64,000 bases of DNA, from the NCBI GenBank assembly GCA_963709185.1, contig CAVPVQ010000032.1, positions 133,042 through 197,041 on the forward strand, read 5' to 3'. A model generated the notes under the pieces. That model had not been told where the DNA came from. It did no database searches and worked only from the letters and a program-made list of their open reading frames with translations. A program made the translations under genes and the position numbers. The DNA comes from Roseiarcus sp963709185 (GTDB lineage: Bacteria; Pseudomonadota; Alphaproteobacteria; Rhizobiales; Beijerinckiaceae). Of this stretch, positions 17,025 to 27,508 are shown piece by piece (positions within the stretch are counted from its first letter, which is position 1; the number at the start of each line of letters is the position of its first letter).

Positions 17025-19682
17025 TCAGCCGAGACAGCGCGTGACGATGTCGCGCACATCTGCGGATAGCTGCGCAGCGGCGGCGACTCGCCCAAGCGCC
17101 TCGGCGGCCCTCGACTGCCGAAGCGGCTCCAGCGAGCGCCACGAGCGCAGCGAGGAGAGAAGGCGCGCCGCGATTTGCGGATTGGTCGGATCCAGCGTCA
17201 GCACGACTTCGGCGAGCAGTTCATAGCCGGCCCCGTCAAGTCGGTTGAACTGCGTCTGGTTGGCGCAAAAGCCGCCGATCAGCGAGCGCACGCGGTTGGG
17301 GTTCGCCAGGGAAAAGGCGCGATGCCGCATCAGCCCGCGCACGCGCATCAGGGTCCCAGTCTCCGGAATCTGCGCCTGCAACAAAAACCACTTGTCGAGG
17401 ATCAGCGGATCGGCGGCGTGGGCGCGCGCAAACCCCTCGAGCGCGTCCTCGCGCTCGGCTCCCGGCAACAGCGAAAGAACGGCCAGCGCCGCGAAGCGTT
17501 CGGTCATGTTGTCGGCGTCGGCCAATTGACGTTGCGCGCGCCGCGCCCCTTCCTCGGGCTGGCCGGCGGCGAGCATCGACAACGCCACGTTGCGCAGGGC
17601 GCGGCGCCCCGCGCTCGCGGCGTCGGCGCTGAAGGCCCTCGCGCCGCCCAGGCTGTCGTGCAATTGCGACAAGATGGCGACGTGCGTGCGGCCAAGCGCC
17701 CCGCGCAGCGAATCGCGCGCCGAGAAAATAGCGTCCGGATCGACGTTGTGCGCCATCTCGCGCGCGATATCCCCTTCGCTGGGCAAGCTCACCGTCTGGG
17801 CCGCAAAGGCCGCGTCGTGGTCGCCCGCGCCGGCTTGCGCGAGAAGCGCGCCATAGGCGTCGACGAAGTCGGCGTCGATCGTCGGCGCCTGCCCCGCGCG
17901 GATCGCCGCGACCGCACGCAACAGCAATCGCGTCGCGAGACTTTGCGCCGCCTGCCAGCGGTTGAAACTGTCGCGGTCGTGGCGCAACAGGATCAATAGA
18001 TCGGCCTCGGTCAGATCATCGTCGACGCGCACCGGCGCGGAAAATCCGCGCATCAGCGACAGGGTCGGGCGGCGCGCGACTCCGGTGAAGACCACGCGCC
18101 GCGAGTCGCCCGCCAGTTCAAGCACTCCGCTCGTCAGTTCGCCTTCGCTGGCGTCGCTCGAGGCGAGCGCGATCTCACCGCCCGCCGCACCGATCAGGCC
18201 GAGTGCGATCGGCATGGTCAAAGGCAGCTTCACCGCCTGATCGCGCGTCGGCGCCGTCGATTGCGAAATGTCGAGCGTCAGCGTGCGGCGGGCTTCGTCA
18301 TAAGCGCTGCGGAACGTCACCAGCGGCGTGCCCGCCTGATTGTACCAGCGCTTGAAATCGCCGAGGTCGCGCCCCGACGTTTCAGCAAAACAGGCGAGAA
18401 AGTCCTCGACCGTCGCCGCCGTCCCGTCGCAGCGCTCGAAATAGAGATCCATCCCGGCGCGAAAAGCCGGCGCGCCGATCAGCAATTTCAGCATGCGGAT
18501 GATTTCCGCGCCCTTCTGATAGACCGTCGCCGTATAGAAATTGTTGATCTCGTGGTAGACTTCCGGGCGCACGTTGTGGGCGAGCGGGCCAGCGTCCTCC
18601 GGAAACTGCGCGGCGCGCAAGGCGCGCACGTCGGCGATCCGCTTGACCGCCGCCGAGCGCTCATGCGCCGAGAAATCCTGGTCGCGAAAGACCGTCAGGC
18701 CTTCCTTCAGGCAAAGCTGGAACCAGTCCCGGCAGGTGATGCGGTTGCCGGTCCAGTTGTGAAAATATTCGTGCGCGATGACGCCTTCGATGCCGGCGTA
18801 GTCATCGTCGGTCGCCGTTTTCGGCAACGCCAGGACATATTTGTCGTTGAAGACATTCAGGCCCTTGTTCTCCATCGCCCCCATGTTGAAGTCCGACACC
18901 GCGACGATGTTGAAGACGTCGAGATCATATTCGCGCCCGTAGGCGGCCTCGTCCCACGCCATCGCGCGCCTCAGCGAGCCCATCGCATAGGCGGTGCGAT
19001 CCTCGCGGCCGTGCTCGACGTAGATGCCCAGATCGATCTTGCGGCCCGACGCGGTGACAAAATGGTCGGCGACATGCGCGAGGTCGCCCGCCACCAGCGC
19101 GAAGAGATAGCAAGGCTTCTTGTGCGGATCGCGCCAGATCGCAAAGTGGCGGTCGGTTCCCGGCAGATCGCCGCGCGCCTCCAGATTGCCGTTGGACAGC
19201 AGGATGGGCGCCTCGTCCTTGGCCGCTTCGAGCCGCGTGACATAGGTCGAGAGCACGTCGGGCCGGTCGAGAAAATAGGTGATCCGGCGAAAGCCTTCGG
19301 CCTCGCATTGCGTGCAATAGGCCGAACCGGAGCGGTAGAGCCCCATCAGTTTGGTGTTGGCGGCCGGATCAAGCTGCGTCTCGATGCGCAGCTTGAAAGG
19401 TCGCCGCGGCGGCTCGGCGAGAACCAGCTTGTCCGGCGAAGCGGCCAGCGCCCCGGGGTCCGGCGCGGCCCCGTCGATCTCGACGCCGACGAGTTTGAGT
19501 TCGTCGCCATCAAGTGTCAGCGCCGCCCCCGGCCGCCCCGATGGATTGGCGCGGATCGCCAATGTCGCAACGACTCGGGTCGCATGACGGCTCAGTGAAA
19601 TATCGAGATCGACCGAGTCGATCAAAAAGTCGGGCGCCCGATAGTCGGCAAGGCGAATTGGCTGGCCTGTGCTGGTGCGCAT
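17025..19682 (-). CDS. pepN: Aminopeptidase N
   Basis: This is an M1-family zinc aminopeptidase (885 aa) that trims N-terminal residues from peptides in the cytoplasm. GAMENKGLNVF is the substrate-binding exopeptidase motif. HEYFHNWTGNRITCRDWFQ followed by KEGLTVFRDQ gives the HExxH-18-E zinc site. The C-terminal helical domain with repeated alanine-rich helices is full length compared with the E. coli type (about 870 aa). The start at 19682 (MRTSTGQPIRLADY) has GAGGA upstream. The in-frame extension to 19763 looks non-coding. It precedes the PleC-like kinase by 199 bp on the same strand. Confidence 0.93.
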   Translation of the reverse strand: MRTSTGQPIRLADYRAPDFLIDSVDLDISLSRHATRVVATLAIRANPSGRPGAALTLDGDELKLVGVEIDGAAPDPGALAASPDKLVLAEPPRRPFKLRIETQLDPAANTKLMGLYRSGSAYCTQCEAEGFRRITYFLDRPDVLSTYVTRLEAAKDEAPILLSNGNLEARGDLPGTDRHFAIWRDPHKKPCYLFALVAGDLAHVADHFVTASGRKIDLGIYVEHGREDRTAYAMGSLRRAMAWDEAAYGREYDLDVFNIVAVSDFNMGAMENKGLNVFNDKYVLALPKTATDDDYAGIEGVIAHEYFHNWTGNRITCRDWFQLCLKEGLTVFRDQDFSAHERSAAVKRIADVRALRAAQFPEDAGPLAHNVRPEVYHEINNFYTATVYQKGAEIIRMLKLLIGAPAFRAGMDLYFERCDGTAATVEDFLACFAETSGRDLGDFKRWYNQAGTPLVTFRSAYDEARRTLTLDISQSTAPTRDQAVKLPLTMPIALGLIGAAGGEIALASSDASEGELTSGVLELAGDSRRVVFTGVARRPTLSLMRGFSAPVRVDDDLTEADLLILLRHDRDSFNRWQAAQSLATRLLLRAVAAIRAGQAPTIDADFVDAYGALLAQAGAGDHDAAFAAQTVSLPSEGDIAREMAHNVDPDAIFSARDSLRGALGRTHVAILSQLHDSLGGARAFSADAASAGRRALRNVALSMLAAGQPEEGARRAQRQLADADNMTERFAALAVLSLLPGAEREDALEGFARAHAADPLILDKWFLLQAQIPETGTLMRVRGLMRHRAFSLANPNRVRSLIGGFCANQTQFNRLDGAGYELLAEVVLTLDPTNPQIAARLLSSLRSWRSLEPLRQSRAAEALGRVAAAAQLSADVRDIVTRCLG

Positions 19683-19731
19683 GAAACATTCCTCGTTTGA
19701 ACCCGCAAAAAACGGACCGTGGCCTGCTTCA

Positions 19732-20577
19732 TCAAGGCCGGCCGGTTTGAAGCGCGCCGGCATCCATCGGCGCCGCGACCAACCCGAATTTCAGCAACGC
19801 GCTTCGCAGAGCAGCCCCCGGATCGAGCCCGCTCGTGAAAAAGGCCGCCGGATGCATGTCAACCAGAGGCGGCCCACCGGCCGGACCCAGCAAGGCATCC
19901 ACGCGGCGCGCGATCGCCGGCGCAGGATCGATATATTCAACCGGCCATGGCGCCAGCCGCTCCAGATGTTCGCGCAGCAATGGATAGTGCGTGCAGGCGA
20001 GCACGACGAAATCGGTGCGTCGGCCCTGCCTTTCGATGAAGCACGGCGCGATCTCCTGCGCGATCTCCCGCGGGTCGATCGGCAAGCCTCGCATGAATCG
20101 CTCGGCGAGCGCCGCCAGCCTGGCCGAACCGACAAGCGCGACCTCGCAATCACCCGCGTGTTCGCGCACCAGCGCCTGTGTGTAGTCGCGCGCGACCGTG
20201 CCTGGCGTCGCCAGCACGCTGACGAGGCGCGACTTCGAGGCGGCGGCCGCCGGCTTGATCGCCGGCACCGTGCCGACGAAGGGCAATGTCGGATAGCGCT
20301 CCCGCAGAGGTCCGAGCACGAGGGTCGAGGCGGTGCTGCAGGCGATCACCACGAGATCGGGCGCATGGCGCGCGATCACGCTCTCCATCACCGCCATCAC
20401 GCGGGCGACGACGTCCCGCTCGCCGAGCGCTCCGTAAGGAAACGCCACATCGTCGGCGACGTAGACGAGCGCCGCGTCGGGCCGCGCCTCAGCGATCCGC
20501 GCAAAAACGGTCAGGCCGCCGAGGCCGGAGTCGAAGACAAGGACGCACGGGCCGCGCGTCGGGGAAATGCTGCTCAT
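19732..20577 (-). CDS. murI: Glutamate racemase
   Basis: MurI supplies D-glutamate for peptidoglycan. The 281-aa product has the N-terminal VFDSGLGGLTVF motif, the first catalytic cysteine in VVIACSTAST (with the following serine and threonine), and the second in VLACTHYPLL. EYIDPAPAIARRV near the C-terminus is also typical. The start codon overlaps the stop of the upstream gene as ATGA, so it is translationally coupled to the secreted peptidoglycan-binding protein. That coupling suggests a shared cell-wall role. Confidence 0.92.
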   Translation of the reverse strand: MSSISPTRGPCVLVFDSGLGGLTVFARIAEARPDAALVYVADDVAFPYGALGERDVVARVMAVMESVIARHAPDLVVIACSTASTLVLGPLRERYPTLPFVGTVPAIKPAAAASKSRLVSVLATPGTVARDYTQALVREHAGDCEVALVGSARLAALAERFMRGLPIDPREIAQEIAPCFIERQGRRTDFVVLACTHYPLLREHLERLAPWPVEYIDPAPAIARRVDALLGPAGGPPLVDMHPAAFFTSGLDPGAALRSALLKFGLVAAPMDAGALQTGRP

Positions 20578-21995
20578 CGGCGGCAGGATATCGCCAGGAC
20601 AAAGGGGCGCTCGGCGGCGGCGATCCGCCCGGCGCCGAGCGGCGCCCCGTCCCCCTTGGCGGCGCCATCTTCCGCGAGCGACAGAAAACTCTTGATCCGC
20701 GCCGCGTCGATCACGCGATGAGGCGCGAGCGGCGCAACGCCCGCCACCAGTTTCGGTTCCTCCGTCGACGACGCGATGATCGCCGCCAGACCGCCCGTCC
20801 GGTCAAAAACCGGACTTCCGCCGGCCGCTCTCGACAGGGGCGCAAGCACCAGCGGGCGCGTCTCGCCTTCGCGCGGCGAGAGGATCGAAGCAGCGGCGAC
20901 GTCGAGGGTTAGACGCCCGCCCGGTTCGTCGGCGACATAACTCAGCGCGACGAGGTCCGGGCCCAAAGCCCCGAGCCGCGGGGGACCGACCGTCGAGCCG
21001 GCGCCGAACTCCCCTGAAATGAGGCTGAGACCCGCCTCCCGGTCCTCGCGCATGAACTTCGCCGGCTTTCCATCGATCGTCGCATTCGGGCAGTCGGCCT
21101 GCGCGATCGCGCTCAAGGCCTGGCCCGGCGCGACAATCAGCCCGGCGCCGGCGAGATACGGCCGGCTCGCGGGCGGCGGCGCGGGAGGCGCCGCGGCGGC
21201 CGTCGTCGCGGTCGCCGGACCTGCCGTCGGGAACGGCTCGAACGAGTTGGCGATCGCCACGCCGATCCGATCGAGATCCGCCGACTGCGCCGACGGATAG
21301 GCGAACCGGAACCCGCGGATGACCGTCGAGTCGGGCCAACTCGCCGGCGCCTTGGCCCAGCGCTCGTAGGATTTGCGGCCCGCTTCGTCGCTGGCGACCA
21401 CGATAAAGTCGGGCCTATTGATCTTGAGCGCGATCTTTCTTCCCGGCGCGTCGGCGATCAGATTGGCGTAGAGCTTGCCGAGGCTGGCGTCGCCGCCGGC
21501 GGCGCTCGAAAGGTCCAGCGCGACGGAGCCGTCGGCCTTCATCAGCCGCGCGCCGCCGGCCTCGTTGACGCGCTTGTCGAGCAGTTTCAGCGGCGCGCCG
21601 ATTTTGACGCCGGTCTTGTCGTCAGTGAATGTCTGGAAGCGCACAGCGGCGCGCGCTTTTTGCGCAGCGCTGGTCATCGCGGCCAGTTGCGCCGCGTCGA
21701 CCACACCATTGGCCTGGACCTTCATGGTGGTCTGCCAGGCCACGATGGAATCGCGGGTCCGCTTGCCAAACACGCCGTCGACGACGCCAACGTAGTTGCC
21801 GCTCCATATCAGCGCATCCTGAATCGTCTTGCGATCAGCCTCGGCAAGAGCGTCGAACGCCGCCTTCTGGGAATCGAAAACCGTATCGACGCTCGGCGCC
21901 GGCGGGGGCGCGTTTTGCGCGATCGCGCGCGACGGCGCTGCGAGCGCCAACGTCGCGGCCAGACCCAACATCGCCGCGTTCGCGAACTTCGGCAT
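20574..21995 (-). CDS. Secreted peptidoglycan-binding, trypsin-fold protein, catalytic His apparently lost
   Basis: This is a 473-aa exported protein with a signal peptide (AAMLGLAATLALAAPSRAIA, cleavage near AQNAP). A PG_binding_1 domain follows, with IQDALIWSGNYVGVVDGVFG and RDSIVAWQTTMKVQANGVVD. After a middle region of unknown fold and a proline/alanine linker comes a chymotrypsin-like segment. In it VAPGQALSAIAQADCP occupies the place of the usual AHV histidine motif, and AGGSPVFDRTGGLAAII is the serine loop. The histidine is not visible, so proteolysis is doubtful and a binding role is possible. ATG 21995 follows GGAGAG. It is the first gene of a pair with murI. Confidence 0.75.
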   Translation of the reverse strand: MPKFANAAMLGLAATLALAAPSRAIAQNAPPPAPSVDTVFDSQKAAFDALAEADRKTIQDALIWSGNYVGVVDGVFGKRTRDSIVAWQTTMKVQANGVVDAAQLAAMTSAAQKARAAVRFQTFTDDKTGVKIGAPLKLLDKRVNEAGGARLMKADGSVALDLSSAAGGDASLGKLYANLIADAPGRKIALKINRPDFIVVASDEAGRKSYERWAKAPASWPDSTVIRGFRFAYPSAQSADLDRIGVAIANSFEPFPTAGPATATTAAAAPPAPPPASRPYLAGAGLIVAPGQALSAIAQADCPNATIDGKPAKFMREDREAGLSLISGEFGAGSTVGPPRLGALGPDLVALSYVADEPGGRLTLDVAAASILSPREGETRPLVLAPLSRAAGGSPVFDRTGGLAAIIASSTEEPKLVAGVAPLAPHRVIDAARIKSFLSLAEDGAAKGDGAPLGAGRIAAAERPFVLAISCRR

Positions 21996-22255
21996 TGCGC
22001 TCTCTCCGGCCCAAGCGCCGCGGCCCGCTTCGCCGATTGACTTGTCAATGGCGTCGACGCGGCCCGACACGCAAAATTTTCGAACGCGGCTTGGGCCGCG
22101 CACGGTCGTCTCGCCCTTTGAATGTTCGGGCGGCGCCGATATGATAGCATCCGTTGTCCGACAAAGTCACATGCCCGGCGCAGACTCTCTCCTCGACCTG
22201 CTCGGCGCCTTTGACGAAACATCGGGATCGTTTTTCTCGAGACGCAGGTCGAACC

Positions 22256-25200
22256 ATGCAAGCGGCGCTTCGCATCCTCCTGGCTCTGGCGCTGGTCTCG
22301 GCGGGGATGGCGGCGCGCGCCGCGGATGTCAAACCCTATGCGCGGGATTTTCTCGCCAGCGACGCCGTCCACTTCGCCGAGACGGCGCGCAAGGAGACCG
22401 CCGGCGCCGCGGCGCTCATCAAGGGCAAGAGCCCTGAGCAATTGCGCAATGAAGCGGCCGCGGCGGGCGCAAACGGCGATTTCAAGCTGGCAGGCAGGCT
22501 CGCCGCCGCGGCGATCGCCGGCAACCCCAAAGACGCCGCCAACTGGTTGGCGCTGGCGCGATTGGCGGTGAAGGCCGACGACGCGCAATCGTCCGAGCGC
22601 TACGAATTGCGCGAGCGCGGCTCGACCGCCGCCTACGCCGCCTACGAACGGCTGGCCCCGCCGGGGCCTCAGGCCCAGGCGCTGGCCGTGCTCGCCGATC
22701 TGTTCGCCCGCCGTGAAATGTGGCGCCCCGCGCTCGACGCCTATCGCGCCAGCCTCGACCGGCATGACGACCTCGACATCCGCAAGACCTACGAGGATCT
22801 GCGCGAAAAGCACGGATTTCGGATCACCGACTACAAGGTCGACAATGATTCGGCCGCGCCGCGCGTCTGCTTCCAGTTCTCCGAGCCGCTGGCGCGAAAG
22901 ACCGACTTTGCGCCCTATGTCGCGGTGTCCGGCGCGGCCAACGGCGCGATCAGCGCGGAAGAGCAGCAGCTTTGCGTCGAGGGGTTGCGCCATGGCGAGC
23001 GATACGCGATCGTCGTTCGCCAGGGCCTGCCGTCGACGGTCGGCGAGTCCCTGCTCAAGGACGCCGACTACGAGATTTATGTTCGCGACCGGTCGGCGCA
23101 GGTTCACTTCACCGGCAAGAACTATGTGTTGCCGCGCCAGGGCCAGCAGGGCGCGCCGCTCGTCACGGTGAACACCGCCAAGGTCGCGCTCGACGTCTAT
23201 CGCATTGGCGACCGCAATCTGCTGGCGACGGTCCAGCGCGACGACTTCCTCAAGGATATTGGCAGTTCTCGCGCCTCCGAAATCGCCGACCAGGACGGCG
23301 TCAAGATCTGGAGCGGCTCGATGGACGTCGCCTCGGAGCTCAACAAGGACGTCGTCACCGAATTTCCCGTGCTGGAGGCGGTCGGCAAGCTCGATCCGGG
23401 CGTCTATGTCATCACCGCCCGTCCCTGGAAGGGTGGCGATGCGGCCGCCAAGCCGGAGGGCGACGACAGCGAGAGTCAGCTCGCGACCCAGTGGCTGGTG
23501 ATTTCGGACCTCGGCCTCACCGCTTTGTCGGGCGGAGACGGCGTCCATGCGATCATCCACTCGCTCGCCACAGCGGCGCCGCTCGTCGGCGTCCAGGTCA
23601 AGCTGCTGGCGCGCAACAACGAAATACTGGCGACCAAGGCGACCGGGGCGGACGGGCGGGCCGATTTCGATCCGGGCCTGTCGCGCGGGACCGGCGGGTT
23701 GTCGCCGGGCCTGCTGGTGGCGACGACGGAAGGAGGCGACTACGGCTTCCTCAACCTTGCTCAGAACGCTTTCGACCTCACCGATCGCGGCGTCAGCGGC
23801 CGCGAGGCGCCCAAGGCGCTCGATGCGTTCCTGTTCACCGAGCGCGGCGTCTATCGTTCGGGCGAAACGGTGTTTGTGACCGCGCTGCTCCGCGACGCGC
23901 AGGGCGCGGCCAAGGCGGGCCTGCCGCTGACGCTCGTCGCCCTCCGGCCCGACGGCGTCGAATACAAGCGCGCTGTTATCGCCGACCAGGGCCTCGGCGG
24001 ACGCTCCATGACGTTGCCGCTACTGGCCGGCGCGCAAGCCGGCTCATGGCGAATCGTCGCCTATGTCGACCCCAAGGGACCCAGCGTCGGCGAAACGCAA
24101 TTCATGCTTGAGGACTATATCCCCGAACGACTCGACGTGAAGATCAAGCCGGCGGCGGAAATCCTCACCCCCGGCGAGCCGGTGCAAATCGCCGTTGACG
24201 CAAAATTCCTGTACGGCGCGGTCGCCGCCGGGCTCGACGTCACCGGCCAGATCTCGCTGCAGGCCGTGCAAGACTCGGAGATTCCAGGCTACAAAGGCTT
24301 CGCGGGCGGATTGACCGACGAAGAGTTCACCGCGGTCAGCAGCCAGTTCGACTCTAAGCTGCAGACCGACGCCAAGGGCCATGCCGACATTTCCGTCGAC
24401 CTGCCCGAGGGCGCGGCAGCCAAGCCGCTCCAGGCGAAGATCATCGTCGATGTCGCCGAGCCCGGCGGCCGCACCGTCGAACGCGTCGTCACCCTGCCGG
24501 TGCGCGCCAAGACGACTCTGATCGGCGTCAAGAAGGAATTCGACGAGGGATTGTCGGAAGGCGAGGCGGCGACATTCGAAGCGATCGCCGTCGCGCCGGA
24601 CGGTTCGCGCGTCGCGCGCAAGGGCGTCGAATGGTCGCTGTACAAGATCGACTCCAACTATGAATGGTACAATTCGGACGGGCGCTGGAGCTACGAGCCG
24701 GTGAAGTCGTCGAAGCGCATCGCGCAAGGCGCCGTCGACATACCAGCCGATGCGGCTGCGAAGATTTCAGCCAGCGTCGGCTGGGGCCAGCACCGGCTCG
24801 ACATCAAGTCGCCCGACGGCGACCAGACCAGCATCACCTTCGACGTCGGCTGGTCGGGCACGGCGGGCGCCGATACGCCCGACAATGTCGTCGTGACGCT
24901 GGACAAGGCGAGCTACAAGGCGGGGGAGCAGGCCAAGCTGCGCATCGCCTCGCTTTTCGCAGGCAAGGCGACGATCGCGGTGGTCGGCGACAAGATCGAG
25001 CAGTTCATCGACATCGACCTTGCCGAGGGCGACAACGTCGTTCCGTTCGAGGTCGGCGCGAATTGGGGCGCCGGCGCCTACGCCGTCGCGCTCACGCACC
25101 GCCCGCTCGACGTCAAGGCCAAACGTATGCCGGGACGCGCCCTCGGCCTGGCGTGGTTCGGCATCGATGAGGCGTCGCGCAAGCTCGACGTGTCGCTCGG

Positions 25201-27508
25201 CACTCCCGATCTGGCGCGCCCGCGGCAGACGCTGACGCTGCCGATCAAGGTCGCCGGCCTGACGCCCGGCGAGGAGGCGGAGATCACCGTCGCCGCGGTC
25301 GATATCGGCATCCTCAATATCACAGGATTCAAAACGCCCGACCCGAAGGATTACTTCTTCGGCCAGCGAAAGCTGCCGATCGAAATCCGGGATCTGTACG
25401 GCCTGCTGATCGACGGCATGGAAGGCTCGGCGGGGGCGATCCATTCGGGCGGCGACGGCGGCGCGGGCGTCGAGGGCAATCTGCCGACGCAGGAGCCGCT
25501 CGCGCTCTATTCCGGCGTGGTGCGCATCAACGCCAATGGCGAGGCCAAAGTGTCGTTCGACCTGCCCGCCTTCAACGGCTCGGTTCGGGTGATGGCCGCC
25601 GCGTGGTCCAAGTCCAGGGTCGGCAGCGCCGAGGCCGAGGTGATCGTGCGCGATCCCGTCGTCGTCGCGGGCACGCTGCCGCGCTTTCTGAACCTTGGCG
25701 ATCGCTCGCAGATGCATATCGACATCGACAATGTCGAAGGCGAAGCGGGCGACTACCGGCTCGATCTCGACGTCCACGGCCCGCTCGTCGCGCAGGCCGA
25801 CGCGATGACCAAAACGCTGCGGCTCGACGCGCATCAGCGCACATCGGTGACGATTCCGCTGACCGCGGCCGGCATCGGAACCGCGAGCCTTGACCTGCGG
25901 CTCGCCGGACCGAAGCTGGAAGTGTCGCAACATTTCGCGCTTGGGGTCGAAGCAGGCTCGCCCGATCTCTATCGCCGCGTAGTCCATCCGTTGCCGGCCG
26001 GCGCCAGCGAAACGATATCCGGCGATCTGCTCGCCGATTTTATCCCGGGCACCGGATCTGTTTCGATCGCCGCCTCGCCGTTCGGCGCGCTTGACGCGCC
26101 CGCGTTGCTGCAGGCGCTGGAGCGCTATCCCTACGGCTGCTCGGAACAGACGGTCAGCCGCGCCATGCCGCTGCTCTACGCCAATCGTCTTGCTTCGATC
26201 GAGCATCTGGCGCTCGACCCCGATCTCGACGGACGCGTCCGTCAATCGATCGACCGCCTGATGGATCGCCAGGATTCCAATGGCGCGTTCGGCTTGTGGA
26301 AGGCCGGCGAAGACGACGACATGTGGCTCGACGCGTTCGTGTCGGACTTCCTGACTCGTGCGCGCGAGCGCTCTTTCGCGGTGCCGCAGCAAGGCTTCAA
26401 CCAGGCGCTCGACCGGTTGCGGAACGAGGTCGTCAACGCCGCCGATCCGGGCGAGGGCGCGGGCGAACCGCTCGCCTATGCGCTCTACGTGCTGGCCCGC
26501 AACGGACGCCCGGTGATCGGCGATCTGCGTTATCTCGCCGACACCAAACTCGCCGTTTTCAAGACGCCCCTGGCCGAGGCGCAGATCGCCGCCGCGCTCG
26601 CGATGCTCGGCGATCGCGCGCGCGCCGGCAAGGTCTTCGGCGCGGCGCTCGACGCCTTGCGCGCCGAGCGCGACAACGGCTATTCGCGGCCGGACTATGG
26701 TTCGCGCCTGCGCGACGGCGCGGGCTTGCTGGCGCTGCTCGCCGAGGCCAATCTCGCGCCGGGCGAAATCGCCGGCGACCCGATCGGCGACGCCGCAAGG
26801 ATCGTCGATTCGGCGCGCAGCGAGCGGAGCTACACCAGCACGCAAGAGAACAACTGGATGGCGCTCGCCGCCGAGGCGCTCGCCGAGCACGCGACCGCCG
26901 CCCAGTTCGCCGTTGATGGAAAGGCGCAGACTGGCGCGGTCTATCGCAAGTGGCGTGGCTTCGGCCTCGACGGCAAGCTGGCGACCGTCCTCAACGCCGG
27001 CGCCTTGGCGGCTCAGATCGTCATCACCACTTCGGGCAACCCCATCGCCGTCGAGCCTCCGGCGTCGCAGGGCTACGAGCTTGAACGCAATTTCTACAAG
27101 CTGGACGGCACGAAGATCGAAGCGCGCAGCGTCACGCAGAACGACCGTTTCGTCATCGTGCTCAAGGTAACGGAGGCGGAAGCCAAATACGCGCATCTGC
27201 TGCTCGTCGACCGCCTCCCTGCCGGACTCGAGATCGACAACCCCAACCTGGTCGACGCCGGTTCGGTCGACGCGTTCGCATGGCTCAAGAGAGACTTCGA
27301 TCCGACCCACACCGAATATCGCGACGATCGTTTCGTCGCCGGGTTCGACCGCGCCGATGGTCAGTCGGCATTCTTCAGCGTCGCTTATGTCGTGCGCGCG
27401 GTTGCGCCAGGGCGATATGTCTGGCCGGCAGCCACGGTGGAGGACATGTATCGTCCCGAGCGATTCGGGCGAACGGCCTTCGGCGCGGTCGAGGTGGTCG
27501 CGAAGTGA
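22256..27508 (+). CDS. yfhM: Alpha-2-macroglobulin family protein (YfhM-like)
   Basis: This is a 1750-aa periplasmic protease trap. A signal peptide (RILLALALVSAGMAARA) is followed by ADVKPYARDF. No lipobox cysteine is present, so it is probably not a lipoprotein, unlike E. coli YfhM. The N-terminal region has helical repeats, and many MG immunoglobulin-like domains then fill the body. The thioester motif is intact as YGCSEQTVSRAMPLLYANR, with the reactive cysteine near residue 1295. The downstream alpha-helical toroid and receptor-like C-terminal region are complete. It overlaps the PbpC gene by GTGA. The YfhM/PbpC pairing is a known periplasmic defence arrangement in which the trap protects and the transglycosylase repairs the wall. 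No strong ribosome-binding site precedes ATG 22256. Confidence 0.9.
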   Translation: MQAALRILLALALVSAGMAARAADVKPYARDFLASDAVHFAETARKETAGAAALIKGKSPEQLRNEAAAAGANGDFKLAGRLAAAAIAGNPKDAANWLALARLAVKADDAQSSERYELRERGSTAAYAAYERLAPPGPQAQALAVLADLFARREMWRPALDAYRASLDRHDDLDIRKTYEDLREKHGFRITDYKVDNDSAAPRVCFQFSEPLARKTDFAPYVAVSGAANGAISAEEQQLCVEGLRHGERYAIVVRQGLPSTVGESLLKDADYEIYVRDRSAQVHFTGKNYVLPRQGQQGAPLVTVNTAKVALDVYRIGDRNLLATVQRDDFLKDIGSSRASEIADQDGVKIWSGSMDVASELNKDVVTEFPVLEAVGKLDPGVYVITARPWKGGDAAAKPEGDDSESQLATQWLVISDLGLTALSGGDGVHAIIHSLATAAPLVGVQVKLLARNNEILATKATGADGRADFDPGLSRGTGGLSPGLLVATTEGGDYGFLNLAQNAFDLTDRGVSGREAPKALDAFLFTERGVYRSGETVFVTALLRDAQGAAKAGLPLTLVALRPDGVEYKRAVIADQGLGGRSMTLPLLAGAQAGSWRIVAYVDPKGPSVGETQFMLEDYIPERLDVKIKPAAEILTPGEPVQIAVDAKFLYGAVAAGLDVTGQISLQAVQDSEIPGYKGFAGGLTDEEFTAVSSQFDSKLQTDAKGHADISVDLPEGAAAKPLQAKIIVDVAEPGGRTVERVVTLPVRAKTTLIGVKKEFDEGLSEGEAATFEAIAVAPDGSRVARKGVEWSLYKIDSNYEWYNSDGRWSYEPVKSSKRIAQGAVDIPADAAAKISASVGWGQHRLDIKSPDGDQTSITFDVGWSGTAGADTPDNVVVTLDKASYKAGEQAKLRIASLFAGKATIAVVGDKIEQFIDIDLAEGDNVVPFEVGANWGAGAYAVALTHRPLDVKAKRMPGRALGLAWFGIDEASRKLDVSLGTPDLARPRQTLTLPIKVAGLTPGEEAEITVAAVDIGILNITGFKTPDPKDYFFGQRKLPIEIRDLYGLLIDGMEGSAGAIHSGGDGGAGVEGNLPTQEPLALYSGVVRINANGEAKVSFDLPAFNGSVRVMAAAWSKSRVGSAEAEVIVRDPVVVAGTLPRFLNLGDRSQMHIDIDNVEGEAGDYRLDLDVHGPLVAQADAMTKTLRLDAHQRTSVTIPLTAAGIGTASLDLRLAGPKLEVSQHFALGVEAGSPDLYRRVVHPLPAGASETISGDLLADFIPGTGSVSIAASPFGALDAPALLQALERYPYGCSEQTVSRAMPLLYANRLASIEHLALDPDLDGRVRQSIDRLMDRQDSNGAFGLWKAGEDDDMWLDAFVSDFLTRARERSFAVPQQGFNQALDRLRNEVVNAADPGEGAGEPLAYALYVLARNGRPVIGDLRYLADTKLAVFKTPLAEAQIAAALAMLGDRARAGKVFGAALDALRAERDNGYSRPDYGSRLRDGAGLLALLAEANLAPGEIAGDPIGDAARIVDSARSERSYTSTQENNWMALAAEALAEHATAAQFAVDGKAQTGAVYRKWRGFGLDGKLATVLNAGALAAQIVITTSGNPIAVEPPASQGYELERNFYKLDGTKIEARSVTQNDRFVIVLKVTEAEAKYAHLLLVDRLPAGLEIDNPNLVDAGSVDAFAWLKRDFDPTHTEYRDDRFVAGFDRADGQSAFFSVAYVVRAVAPGRYVWPAATVEDMYRPERFGRTAFGAVEVVAK

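Noticed and set aside
24767..27310. Reverse ORF of 847 codons inside yfhM
   Set aside because: Antisense shadow of the macroglobulin gene, whose motifs are intact on the forward strand.
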